Source: Bacteroides luhongzhouii
Lineage (GTDB): Bacteria > Bacteroidota > Bacteroidia > Bacteroidales > Bacteroidaceae
Reading direction: 5' to 3'
DNA length: 64,000 nt
NCBI RefSeq assembly: GCF_009193295.2
Contig: NZ_CP059973.1
Span: 1,798,001-1,862,000 of the forward strand
The first letter of the stretch is position 1, and the number at the start of each line of letters is the position of its first letter. Shown here in pieces: positions 1 to 7,906 of the stretch. Position numbers and translations under genes: made by a program. The notes beneath the pieces were generated by a model. It did not search any database. It saw only the letters and a list, made by a program, of their open reading frames with translations, and was not told the origin of the DNA.

Positions 1-1457
1 ATGCTGCTTTCAGCATCTTTGGTTTCTGCACCTCTCTGCAACAACTGATTATCTTTGACCGTTCGGTTGTGAAAGATCCCCGTGACGTATCATCTATCTA
101 TTTTGATGAATTTATGGCGACGGGAGAGGGATTACCTCATAATGATACGGTAGAAGAACGTACGGAGCGGGCTTCTTATGATGACTTGGCAAACATTCTT
201 TATACATCCGGTACAACGGGTGAACCGAAGGGCGTCATGCTTCATCATTCCTGTTATCTGGAACAGTTTCATACACACGATGACCGTTTGACAACAATGT
301 CGGATAAGGATGTATCCATGAACTTCCTCCCCTTGACACACGTGTTTGAGAAAGCATGGTGTTATCTCTGTATTCATAAAGGAGTACAGATTTGTATCAA
401 TCTCCGTCCGGCGGATATTCAGACAACGATTAAGGAAATTCGTCCGACACTGATGTGTAGCGTTCCCCGTTTCTGGGAGAAAGTGTATGCAGGCGTACAA
501 GAAAAAATAAACGAAACAACAGGGTTGAAGAAAGCACTGATGTTGGATGCTATCCGAGTAGGTAGGATTCATAATCTGGATTATCTGCGTTTGGGTAAGA
601 CTCCTCCGGTGATGAATCAACTGAAATATAAATTCTACGAAAAGACAATCTATTCTCTACTGAAAAAAACAATTGGTATTGAGAACGGTAATTTTTTCCC
701 AACTGCCGGTGCTGCCGTACCTGATGAAATCAATGAATTCGTCCATTCAGTAGGAATCAATATGGTGGTGGGATATGGATTGACGGAATCTACGGCTACT
801 GTATCTTGTACGCTGCCGGTTGGCTATGACATCGGTTCGGTTGGTGTCGTATTGCCGGGACTTGAAGTGAAGATCGGTGAAGACAATGAAATCCTGCTTC
901 GGGGCAAGACGATTACCAAAGGTTATTATAAGAAAGCAGAAGCTACGGCTGCTGCCATTGAACCGGATGGCTGGTTTCATACAGGTGATGCCGGTTATTT
1001 TAAGAACGGACAGTTATTCCTAACCGAGCGCATCAAGGATTTGTTTAAAACATCGAATGGAAAGTATATCGCTCCACAAGCTTTGGAAACGAAACTGGTT
1101 ATAGACCGTTATATCGACCAAATCGCTATTATTGCCGATCAGCGTAAATTTGTTTCAGCCCTGATAGTACCTGTATATGGATACGTAAAAGAGTATGCAA
1201 AAGAAAAAGGTATTGAATATAAAAATATGACTGAGTTGCTGCAACATCCGAAGATTGTAGGATTGTTCCGTGCACGGATTGATACACTCCAACAGCAGTT
1301 TGCACACTATGAGCAAATCAAACGTTTCACTTTGCTTCCCGAACCGTTCAGCATGGAACGTGGAGAATTGACTAATACGTTGAAATTGAAACGGGCGGTA
1401 GTTGCCAAGAATTATAGTGAGCAGATCGAAAAGATGTACGAAGAAAATGAGAAATAA
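1..1457 (+). CDS. Long-chain acyl-CoA synthetase (AMP-forming), 5'-truncated by window edge
   Basis: The reading frame is open from base 3, so the gene begins before the window; an internal GTG at 69 is not the true start. The family activates fatty acids with ATP to acyl-adenylate and then acyl-CoA, in the cytosol or on the inner membrane face. Visible motifs: the P-loop YTSGTTGEPKGV (codons about 184-220), GYGLTES for adenine binding (about 775-795), GWFHTGDAGYF, and TERIKDLFKTSNGKYIAP, which carries the hinge and the start of the C-terminal lid. The C-terminus is complete and ends at TAA 1455-1457. Length and the ANL-family order of motifs fit a FadD/FAA1-type long-chain enzyme rather than an acetyl-CoA synthetase. 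Chain-length specificity cannot be read. The gene is convergent with the next one and separated from it by a strong hairpin. Confidence 0.93.
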   Translation, partial: AAFSIFGFCTSLQQLIIFDRSVVKDPRDVSSIYFDEFMATGEGLPHNDTVEERTERASYDDLANILYTSGTTGEPKGVMLHHSCYLEQFHTHDDRLTTMSDKDVSMNFLPLTHVFEKAWCYLCIHKGVQICINLRPADIQTTIKEIRPTLMCSVPRFWEKVYAGVQEKINETTGLKKALMLDAIRVGRIHNLDYLRLGKTPPVMNQLKYKFYEKTIYSLLKKTIGIENGNFFPTAGAAVPDEINEFVHSVGINMVVGYGLTESTATVSCTLPVGYDIGSVGVVLPGLEVKIGEDNEILLRGKTITKGYYKKAEATAAAIEPDGWFHTGDAGYFKNGQLFLTERIKDLFKTSNGKYIAPQALETKLVIDRYIDQIAIIADQRKFVSALIVPVYGYVKEYAKEKGIEYKNMTELLQHPKIVGLFRARIDTLQQQFAHYEQIKRFTLLPEPFSMERGELTNTLKLKRAVVAKNYSEQIEKMYEENEK

Positions 1458-1518
1458 GTGACAGACGGTGAACGTAAGTATGAAACAATAAACCGTAAAT
1501 AGTAAGTCGTGAACAATA

Positions 1519-1562
1519 AAACGGTGAACAATCTGTGTAATAGACAGGTCTGTTCACCGTTT
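1519..1562. terminator. Hairpin between convergent genes (probable bidirectional terminator)
   Basis: A perfect 12-bp inverted repeat (AAACGGTGAACA at 1519-1530 and its complement at 1551-1562) surrounds a 20-nt loop. It lies between the acyl-CoA synthetase stop (1457) and the M16 peptidase stop (1626), which face each other. The flanking T and A tracts are short, so efficiency is uncertain. Confidence 0.6.
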
Positions 1563-1625
1563 GTTATTTATGCGAATCAGAGTTCAACTACTGATTCGCA
1601 TTATTTATTGTTTACTCGTTTTTAC

Positions 1626-4544
1626 TTAGTATCCGAAGATCTGCTCCTGTGTCAGTTCTTCAATAGGACCTACAGCTTTCAGCTTGTCCAGTTCCAAATC
1701 TTTCTTATCTCCCAAAATGCAATACACATACGTGCGTCCTTTTACCCATTGCTTTTGGAAGTCGGCAATGTCTTTCAGTGTCATGTTCTGTATATCATTG
1801 TAGAGCTTGATACGCGGGTCTATGTTTTGGCCTAAATCCTGTGCATTGATATAACTCCAGATGATGTCACCTTTGACAATACGTTCAGTACGCAGGCGAT
1901 TTGTTAATCCGTCTTTAGCCAGTTTGAAGGCAGCCTCCGATTCAGGCATATTGTTGATGATGTCATTAAATGTGGTGACGGCATCGATCATCTTGTCGTT
2001 TTGCGTTGCGATCTGTGTACGTAATATATAGGGGTACTTCAAGTAGTTCGGCGGTAGTATGCTAGCCCAAGCAGAATAAGCCAATCCACGTGTCTCACGC
2101 ATTTCTTGGAAGACGATGGAGTTCATGCCACCTCCGAAATATTCATTATATAATTTGCGGGTAGGCTCGATGGCTGGATCATACTTCTTGCCGAGATTGG
2201 ATATCTGCGCCATGTATATTTGTTTGGCGTCATAAGGAGCTATCAGAACTTTAGTAACAGGCGTTTCAAGATAAGAATATTCGTTTCCGGCAGGAATGTC
2301 TTTCAAGACTGCCGGAACCTGATGATACTGATTGATGGTAGCTAACAAATCTTTGCTGCTGCTTGGACCGTAGTATAAAATGCGGTGCTTGTAACTGTTC
2401 TGATTGTGAATCCGGTCTACTAACTCTTGTGGATTCATATTTGTCAGTTCCGCTTCCGTTAGCAGATTGGTGGCAGGTGATTGGGGGCCGTACATGGCAT
2501 AGCTCATCAAACGGGAGAAATTCTGGCTCTGATTCAACTTGGCATCAGAACGGGCTTTCAGTATATCTCCAGCCATATTCGCATAGGCTTCTTTGTTTAC
2601 TTGTGCATCTGCCAGTAGCTTCTCGAATAATTGTACGGCAGCCGGCATATTCTCATTCAGTCCGGAAAGTACGACATACGTGCGTTCGTAGCCCGGAGAT
2701 ACGTAGAAAGTACAAGCCAAGCGATAGAATTCACTTTTCAGTTCCTCCGGTGTCATATCCGAAGTTCCCAGATATTCGAGATAGTCAAATGCTGTTCCTA
2801 AAGCCTTGTCATGGTTGTTCCCCATGTCAAAGACATAGATCAACTGGAACAGATCATTGGCTACATTCTGCTTGTAAAGAACCGGAATATCAGATTTCGC
2901 CTTTAACTGACTCATGTCTTTCTGATAGTCAAGGAATACAGGCTCGATCGGTTTTACTGCACTTTCCTGTACTTTTACAAGGAACGGACTGGCTACATCA
3001 CGATTGGTGATGATAGGAGTAATCTCCGGTTTCGTCATCTTCTTTTCGTTCGGGTCTTTTCCCTGTTTCTTGTAGATAACGGCGTAGTTATCTTCTTTCA
3101 GGTATTTGTTGGCAAATGTTACAATGTCTTCTTTGGTCAGTTTGGCCATACGGTCGATAGCGGTCACTTCGTCTTTCCAGTCTGTACCATTGATAAATGA
3201 GTTGACAAACATGTCAGCACGTCCTTCATTACTTTCCATATTTTGCAGTTCGCCGAGTTTGAAGTTGTTGATGTTGGCTTCCAACATTTTTTCGTCGAAA
3301 TCGCCGGCGCGGAGCTTTTTGATTTCGCCGAGCAGTAAGTCTTTCACTTCTTCCAGCGTTTGTCCCTGTTTGGGAAGCCCTCCTAACAACAATGCCGAGT
3401 AATCCGCCAGTCCCATCGGATAGCCATAACTATTCAGCACTTTCTGCTGTTGATTCAGATCGAGGTCAATCAGTCCCGCTTTTCCGTTGTATAACACTTG
3501 GGAAACGACTTGTAGGATTTCAAAGTCTTTGTCAGACACACCGGGAAATCTCCAGGCCAGTGCAACACTTTCAGCATCCGGACCTAATACCTCTTTCACA
3601 ACAGGTTGTGTGATTGGTGCTTCTTTCGCTAAGTTTAGCTTCGGAAGGTCCGGGTTGGGTTTCAGATCGCCAAAATATTTGTCAATGAGTGCAATTGTCG
3701 CATCCGGGTCTAAATCACCGGACATGCAGATTGCCATATTATTGGGTACATACCATTGTTTATAGTAATTCTTGATATTCGTGATAGAAGGATTCTTCAG
3801 GTTTTCCTGTGTACCCAACACCGTTTGCGTCCCGTAAGGATGCTTTGGGAAGAGAGAGGAGAAAATGGCTTCCTGCACTTTACTGTTATCACGGGTGAGT
3901 GACATGTTTTTCTCTTCGTATACAGCTTCCAGTTCTGTGTGAAAACCACGAATGACATTGTTTTCAAAACGATCTGCCTGAATCTTTGCCCAGTTTTCTA
4001 TCTGGTTGGAAGGAATGTCTTCCTGATAAACCGTCTGGTCGTACCAGGTATAAGCATTGCTGCCGGTAGACCCGATGGCTGCCATTAATTTGTCATATTC
4101 ATTAGGGATAGCGTACTTGGAGGCTTCGTAAGAAAGGCTGTCGATGGTGTGGTAGATAGCTTTACGTTTCGCTTCATCCGTAGTCTTGCGATAAATCTCG
4201 AATTGTTGTTCGATTGCATCCAATAGAGGCTTTTCTGTCGCGTAGTCTTGTGTGCCAAACTTGTCAGTGCCTTTAAACATCAGATGTTCGAAATAATGAG
4301 CAAGTCCGGTTGTTTCTGCCGGGTCATTCTTTCCGCCTACCCTTACTGCGATAAATGTTTGTATGCGCGGAGTTTCCTTGTTTACGGTGAGGTAAACTTT
4401 TAGTCCGTTGTCCAGTGTGTAAATGCGGGCTTTTAGCGGGTCATTGGGCACTGTTTCGTAGCTATACTTTTTTTGTGAGTTACAACTGCAAATCACTACT
4501 GCCAGGAAGAGTGATAAGCAAGAAAGTTTCAGTAGTTTGTTCAT
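1626..4544 (-). CDS. M16 (pitrilysin/insulinase) zinc metallopeptidase lipoprotein
   Basis: 972 aa from the ATG at 4544. The frame extends ten codons further, but this Met starts a clean lipoprotein signal (MNKLLKLSCL... then SCNSQKK, acylated Cys at 21). The inverted zinc motif HYFEH (His83, Glu86, His87) is present, with the expected downstream zinc ligand region EAVYEEKNM. Two M16 halves follow: an active N-terminal one (about 40-260, with its inactive companion to 480) and a non-catalytic C-terminal half (about 540-960, containing NEYFGGGMNSIVFQEMRE). The family degrades peptides inside a closed chamber; lipidation places this one at the periplasmic side of the inner membrane or in the outer membrane. 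A -7 box (TACCTTTG) lies 28 nt upstream of the ATG. The gene is divergent from prfB. Substrate unknown. Confidence 0.93.
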   Translation of the reverse strand: MNKLLKLSCLSLFLAVVICSCNSQKKYSYETVPNDPLKARIYTLDNGLKVYLTVNKETPRIQTFIAVRVGGKNDPAETTGLAHYFEHLMFKGTDKFGTQDYATEKPLLDAIEQQFEIYRKTTDEAKRKAIYHTIDSLSYEASKYAIPNEYDKLMAAIGSTGSNAYTWYDQTVYQEDIPSNQIENWAKIQADRFENNVIRGFHTELEAVYEEKNMSLTRDNSKVQEAIFSSLFPKHPYGTQTVLGTQENLKNPSITNIKNYYKQWYVPNNMAICMSGDLDPDATIALIDKYFGDLKPNPDLPKLNLAKEAPITQPVVKEVLGPDAESVALAWRFPGVSDKDFEILQVVSQVLYNGKAGLIDLDLNQQQKVLNSYGYPMGLADYSALLLGGLPKQGQTLEEVKDLLLGEIKKLRAGDFDEKMLEANINNFKLGELQNMESNEGRADMFVNSFINGTDWKDEVTAIDRMAKLTKEDIVTFANKYLKEDNYAVIYKKQGKDPNEKKMTKPEITPIITNRDVASPFLVKVQESAVKPIEPVFLDYQKDMSQLKAKSDIPVLYKQNVANDLFQLIYVFDMGNNHDKALGTAFDYLEYLGTSDMTPEELKSEFYRLACTFYVSPGYERTYVVLSGLNENMPAAVQLFEKLLADAQVNKEAYANMAGDILKARSDAKLNQSQNFSRLMSYAMYGPQSPATNLLTEAELTNMNPQELVDRIHNQNSYKHRILYYGPSSSKDLLATINQYHQVPAVLKDIPAGNEYSYLETPVTKVLIAPYDAKQIYMAQISNLGKKYDPAIEPTRKLYNEYFGGGMNSIVFQEMRETRGLAYSAWASILPPNYLKYPYILRTQIATQNDKMIDAVTTFNDIINNMPESEAAFKLAKDGLTNRLRTERIVKGDIIWSYINAQDLGQNIDPRIKLYNDIQNMTLKDIADFQKQWVKGRTYVYCILGDKKDLELDKLKAVGPIEELTQEQIFGY

Positions 4545-4571
4545 AATATGACAACATTTTAATAACAAAAA

Positions 4572-4579
4572 CAAAGGTA
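4572..4579 (-). promoter_or_regulatory. Bacteroidota -7 box for the M16 peptidase gene
   Basis: CAAAGGTA on the plus strand reads TACCTTTG on the minus strand, a full match to TAnnTTTG. It predicts a start near 4566 and a leader of about 22 nt. No clear TTTG -33 element is seen. Confidence 0.5.
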
Positions 4580-4592
4580 GCAGATTTTTGCT

Positions 4593-4600
4593 TATCTTTG
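4593..4600 (+). promoter_or_regulatory. Bacteroidota -7 box for prfB
   Basis: TATCTTTG matches TAnnTTTG fully. The predicted start is near 4607, leaving a leader of about 38 nt before the prfB ATG at 4645. It sits only 13 nt from the opposing -7 box of the peptidase gene, so the two promoters share one short divergent region. Confidence 0.5.
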
Positions 4601-4644
4601 TCCCCTGATATCTGAAATTTGTAAATAATAAAATTGTAAATCAA

Positions 4645-5761
4645 ATGATTACTATTGAACAACTTAAAGACGTGAAAGAGCGCACTGATGCGCTGAGGAG
4701 GTATCTTTGACATCGACGGGAAGAAAATTCAAGTCGAAGAAGAGCAATTAAGAACACAAGCTCCGGGATTTTGGGATGACCAGAAGAGGGCTGAAGCTCA
4801 AATGAAACTGGTGAAAGACCTGCAAAAGTGGATTGAAGGCTACAACGAACTCAAGACACTGGCAGATGAACTTGAACTGGCATTTGATTTCTATAAAGAA
4901 GAACTGGTGACCGAGGAAGATGTAGACGCTGCTTACGCAAAAGCCAGTGAAGCAGTAGAGGCACTCGAACTCAAAAATATGCTTCGTGACGAAGCCGACC
5001 AGATGGATTGTGTGTTGAAAATCAATTCAGGTGCCGGTGGTACGGAAAGCCAGGACTGGGCTTCTATGCTGATGCGTATGTATCTGCGTTATGCCGAGAC
5101 GAACGGTTATAAAGCTACCATTGCCAACCTTCAGGAAGGTGATGAAGCCGGAATCAAAACCTGTACTATCAATATTGAAGGTGATTTTGCATACGGTTAT
5201 TTGAAGGGAGAGAACGGTGTGCACCGCCTGGTTCGTGTTTCTCCATACAATGCACAAGGTAAACGTATGACTTCCTTTGCTTCTGTATTCGTTACTCCGC
5301 TGGTGGATGACAGTATCGAGGTAAATATTTTGCCTGCCAATATCTCTTGGGATACATTCCGAAGTGGTGGTGCCGGTGGTCAGAATGTAAATAAGGTAGA
5401 ATCCGGTGTCCGTTTGCGTTATCAGTATAAAGATCCTTATACCGGTGAGGAAGAAGAAATCTTGATTGAAAATACCGAAACCCGTGACCAGCCAAAGAAC
5501 CGTGAGAATGCAATGCGTCAACTACGTTCCATCTTGTATGATAAGGAATTGCAGCATCGCATGGCAGAACAGGCGAAAGTGGAAGCCGGTAAGAAGAAGA
5601 TCGAATGGGGATCCCAGATCCGTAGCTACGTATTTGATGACCGTCGCGTGAAAGATCATCGTACCAACTATCAGACTTCAGATGTGAACGGTGTGATGGA
5701 TGGCAAAATAGATGGTTTTATCAAAGCTTATCTGATGGAGTTTTCTTCACAGGAATCATAA
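4645..5761 (+). CDS. prfB: Peptide chain release factor 2, expressed by programmed +1 frameshift
   Basis: RF2 recognises UGA and UAA stop codons and triggers peptidyl-tRNA hydrolysis in the cytosol. The gene is split: 21 codons from ATG 4645 end at an in-frame UGA (4708-4710), and the rest is in the +1 frame from GAC at 4709. The join gives 371 aa, close to the usual 365. The shift site AGGAGGTATCTTTGAC (4695-4711) contains the internal Shine-Dalgarno-like AGGAGG, the slippery CTT and the UGA followed by C, as in the classic autoregulated site. The catalytic GGQ motif is at about residues 244-246. The stop-codon-recognising tripeptide, SPF in the E. coli enzyme, reads SPY here (199-201). Expression is therefore controlled by RF2 level itself: low RF2 stalls at UGA and favours the shift. 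Confidence 0.97.
4695..4711 (+). promoter_or_regulatory. RF2 programmed +1 frameshift site
   Basis: AGGAGG stimulator, two-nucleotide gap (TA), then TCTTTGAC: tRNA-Leu on CTT slips to TTT at the UGA stop. The downstream frame continues directly as DIDGKKIQVEEEQ, the conserved RF2 N-terminal region, which shows that the shift is required for a full protein. Confidence 0.95.
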
Positions 5762-5785
5762 AAAATAAAATTATCAAGTGTTATT

Positions 5786-5817
5786 TTTGGAAAGTTAAAA
5801 GATTTGTTCTTACTTTG
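5786..5817 (+). promoter_or_regulatory. Possible promoter of the 44-aa peptide gene
   Basis: TTTG at 5786-5789 and TACTTTG at 5811-5817 (one base short of the TAnnTTTG consensus), 21 nt apart. The predicted start lies about 20-25 nt upstream of the ATG at 5846. Confidence 0.3.
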
Positions 5818-5845
5818 TTAGCGTTGAACTTAAAAGCTAACTATT

Positions 5846-5980
5846 ATGAGTAAGGGGAAGAAAAAAGTAGCGATTAGTAAGAAAGAAGAAGAACAAGCAC
5901 AGAAGGTTGTCAGAATAGTGTTCGTCTCATTAATTATTTTGGCATTGATTATGCTGATTGCATTTTCCTTTTTCGGCTGA
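5846..5980 (+). CDS. Small single-pass membrane protein (44 aa), function unknown
   Basis: ATG 5846 to TGA 5978-5980 encodes 44 residues. The first 20 are highly charged (MSKGKKKVAISKKEEEQAQK), followed by one strongly hydrophobic helix at about 24-42 (IVFVSLIILALIMLIAFSFF). The charge pattern puts the N-terminus in the cytoplasm. It lies 84 nt after prfB, has a possible promoter of its own, and is followed by a long inverted repeat. Codon use and the sharply amphipathic layout argue for a real gene, but I recognise no family. Confidence 0.6.
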   Translation: MSKGKKKVAISKKEEEQAQKVVRIVFVSLIILALIMLIAFSFFG

Positions 5981-5983
5981 TAA

Positions 5984-6080
5984 GTTCACCACAAATTACA
6001 CAGCCGGCCCAGATTGTTTGGCTATTGATATGATGAATATCAAATTCAATCTGTGGTAATCTGCGTAATCTGTGGTGAAC
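5984..6080. repeat. Inverted repeat with tandem AATCTGTGGT-type units
   Basis: A 20-nt arm (GTTCACCACAAATTACACAG, 5984-6003) pairs with 6061-6080 at 18 of 20 positions. The right side is three near-identical 9-10-nt units (AATCTGTGGT, AATCTGCGT, AATCTGTGGT at 6048-6076). It follows the 44-aa gene directly and may act as its terminator or be a dispersed intergenic element. A related element lies at 19147-19181. Confidence 0.6.
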
Positions 6081-6180
6081 TCTTTGTTTTGTAATGCATT
6101 TGTATTCTATGTAATATGAATGTAACTTTTCTGTCATTTTCCTGTATTCGATTTGTCATCTTCGTGTATCCTCACAGTTG

Positions 6181-6188
6181 TACTTTTG
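6181..6188 (+). promoter_or_regulatory. -7 box upstream of the porin gene
   Basis: TACTTTTG fully matches TAnnTTTG and lies 27 nt before the ATG at 6216. The nearest TTTG upstream (6152-6155) is 25 nt away, a little far for a -33 element. Confidence 0.45.
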
Positions 6189-6215
6189 CCGTGAATTTAG
6201 TAGCATACAACTGAA

Positions 6216-7268
6216 ATGAGTAGAATCACAACAACCGTCGTCATGCTTTTGCTGGCGACAATGGCCTTTGGACAGGCAAAAGAAGATGCCGGGGATGGCA
6301 AGAAGCTGGATAAGCAGACAATGGAATTTAAGGATTACCTGCCGGAGATTCACGGAACTATCCGGGGAAAATATGAATACCAGACAGAAACAAGTGAAAG
6401 TCGTTTTGAAGTACGTAACGCGCGCTTCAGTGTTTCGGGAAATGTACATCCGTTAGTTGCCTATAAAGCGGAAATCGACCTTTCCGACGAAGGTTCCATT
6501 AAGATGCTGGATGCGTATGCACGTGTTTTTCCGGTGAAAGACCTGAATTTTACGATCGGTCAGATGCGCGTTCCTTTCACGATAGATGCTCACCGCTCGC
6601 CACATCAGCAGTATTTTGCCAACCGTTCATTCATTGCCAAGCAAGTAGGAAATGTGCGTGATGTCGGTTTTACGGCTGGTTATACGAATAAAGACGGTTT
6701 TCCATTTATTCTTGAAGGGGGATTGTTCAATGGCTCCGGTCTGACGAATCAAAAAGAATGGCACAAAACGCTGAATTACTCCATGAAAGCGCAGTTATTG
6801 CCTAATAAGAACTGGAATCTGACACTTAGCACCCAAATGATAAAACCGGAAAATGTGCGGATTAATATGTACGATGCCGGTATCTATTATCAGAATGACC
6901 GTTTTCATATTGAGGCGGAATATTTATATAAAATGTACGGCCACGAAGCGTTTAAAGATGTTCATGCGGTAAATAGTTTTATTAATTACGATTTACCATT
7001 GAAGAAAGTATTCAATAAAATCTCTTTTCTGGCTCGCTATGATATGATGACCGATCATAGTGATGGTAAGATGGATGAAACGACAAAAGCTCTGATTATA
7101 AATGATTATGCCCGCCATCGTGTGACGGGTGGAATCACATTAAGTCTTTCCAAAGCTTTCATTGCCGACCTTCGATTGAACTTCGAGAAATATTTCTATA
7201 AGAACTCCGGTGTCCCTAAAGAATCAGAACGGGACAAAATCGTGATTGAATTCATGACGAGATTCTAA
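6216..7268 (+). CDS. Phosphate-selective porin O/P-like outer-membrane barrel
   Basis: 350 aa with a cleavable signal peptide (hydrophobic stretch 6-18, likely cleavage after AFG). The mature part is a run of alternating hydrophobic and polar strands typical of 16-stranded porins: GKYEYQT, RFEVRNARFSVSGNV, AYKAEIDLSDEG, LNFTIGQMRVPFT. It ends in an aromatic residue (EFMTRF), as expected for assembly by the BAM complex. The order of strands and the motif RNARFSVSG...KAEIDLS match the porin O/P (OprP/OprO) superfamily. In Bacteroidota such proteins are not proven to be phosphate-selective, so the substrate is open. No pst or pho genes are adjacent. It is a single-gene unit with its own -7 box. 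Confidence 0.85.
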   Translation: MSRITTTVVMLLLATMAFGQAKEDAGDGKKLDKQTMEFKDYLPEIHGTIRGKYEYQTETSESRFEVRNARFSVSGNVHPLVAYKAEIDLSDEGSIKMLDAYARVFPVKDLNFTIGQMRVPFTIDAHRSPHQQYFANRSFIAKQVGNVRDVGFTAGYTNKDGFPFILEGGLFNGSGLTNQKEWHKTLNYSMKAQLLPNKNWNLTLSTQMIKPENVRINMYDAGIYYQNDRFHIEAEYLYKMYGHEAFKDVHAVNSFINYDLPLKKVFNKISFLARYDMMTDHSDGKMDETTKALIINDYARHRVTGGITLSLSKAFIADLRLNFEKYFYKNSGVPKESERDKIVIEFMTRF

Positions 7269-7374
7269 AATAAATTGAGACTTGAAAATTGATAATTAAG
7301 AATTGTAGTTTTCTGATACATGATGTGAGGTATCAAACGATCATTTTTTTATTCTCAATATTCATTTTTTAATT

Positions 7375-7382
7375 TATCTTTG
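7375..7382 (+). promoter_or_regulatory. -7 box only 4 nt before the CYTH start codon
   Basis: TATCTTTG fully matches TAnnTTTG and ends at 7382, while the ATG is at 7387. A start 5-8 nt downstream of the box would fall on or next to the ATG, so the mRNA may be leaderless. Confidence 0.5.
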
Positions 7383-7386
7383 TGCC

Positions 7387-7854
7387 ATGGCACAGGAAAT
7401 AGAACGTAAATTTTTAGTTATCGGTGAATTTAAGTCTTCGGCTTTTGCGCAAAGTCACATTGTACAGGGGTATATCAGTAGTGCTCGCGGGCGTACTGTC
7501 AGGGTTCGTATTCGGGATGAAAAAGGTTATCTGACGATAAAGGGAGCCTCTAATGCTTCCGGTACCAGTCGTTATGAATGGGAAAAGGAACTGGCCTTAT
7601 CAGAAGCAGAAGAATTGATGAGGCTTTGCGAACCGGGGATTATTGACAAGACCCGTTATTTAGTACGTAGTGGCAAACATGTATTTGAAGTCGATGAGTT
7701 TTATGGTGAGAATGAAGGACTTATTGTGGCAGAAGTAGAGCTGGAATCGGAAGATGAGGCTTTTGTAAAACCCGACTTTATCGGTGAGGAGGTAACGGGC
7801 GATATACGCTACTATAACTCACAGTTAATGAAAAAACCGTATAAAACGTGGTGA
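7387..7854 (+). CDS. CYTH-domain phosphohydrolase (triphosphate tunnel enzyme family)
   Basis: 155 aa, the usual length for a stand-alone bacterial CYTH protein. The signature EIERKFLV (residues 4-11) is the ExExK metal/phosphate-binding motif at the very N-terminus, which fixes the start. Further tunnel residues follow: RVRIRDEKGYLTIKG (about 41-55), RYEWEKEL, KTRYLVRSGKHVFEVDEFYGENEGLIVAEVELESEDE, supplying the basic and acidic residues that coordinate triphosphate and metal. Relatives hydrolyse inorganic tripolyphosphate or thiamine triphosphate in the cytosol; adenylate cyclase activity is found only in some members. The exact substrate cannot be told. The start codon lies almost on the promoter, hinting at leaderless translation. 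Confidence 0.88.
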   Translation: MAQEIERKFLVIGEFKSSAFAQSHIVQGYISSARGRTVRVRIRDEKGYLTIKGASNASGTSRYEWEKELALSEAEELMRLCEPGIIDKTRYLVRSGKHVFEVDEFYGENEGLIVAEVELESEDEAFVKPDFIGEEVTGDIRYYNSQLMKKPYKTW

Positions 7855-7872
7855 GCGTTAACAAATAAACCG

Positions 7873-7880
7873 TATATTTG
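7873..7880 (+). promoter_or_regulatory. -7 box of the MgtC/DUF4010 gene
   Basis: TATATTTG matches TAnnTTTG fully, 26 nt before the ATG at 7907. It gives this gene its own start despite only a 52-nt gap from the CYTH gene. Confidence 0.45.
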
Positions 7881-7906
7881 TTCTTATATAAAAAAGAGAG
7901 CAGTGT

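Noticed and set aside
2363..3010. 215-codon plus-strand frame inside the M16 peptidase gene
   Set aside because: Antisense shadow of a gene with clear catalytic motifs.
4480..4713. 77-codon minus-strand frame over the M16/prfB promoter region
   Set aside because: Crosses two opposite promoters and the prfB start; not a gene.
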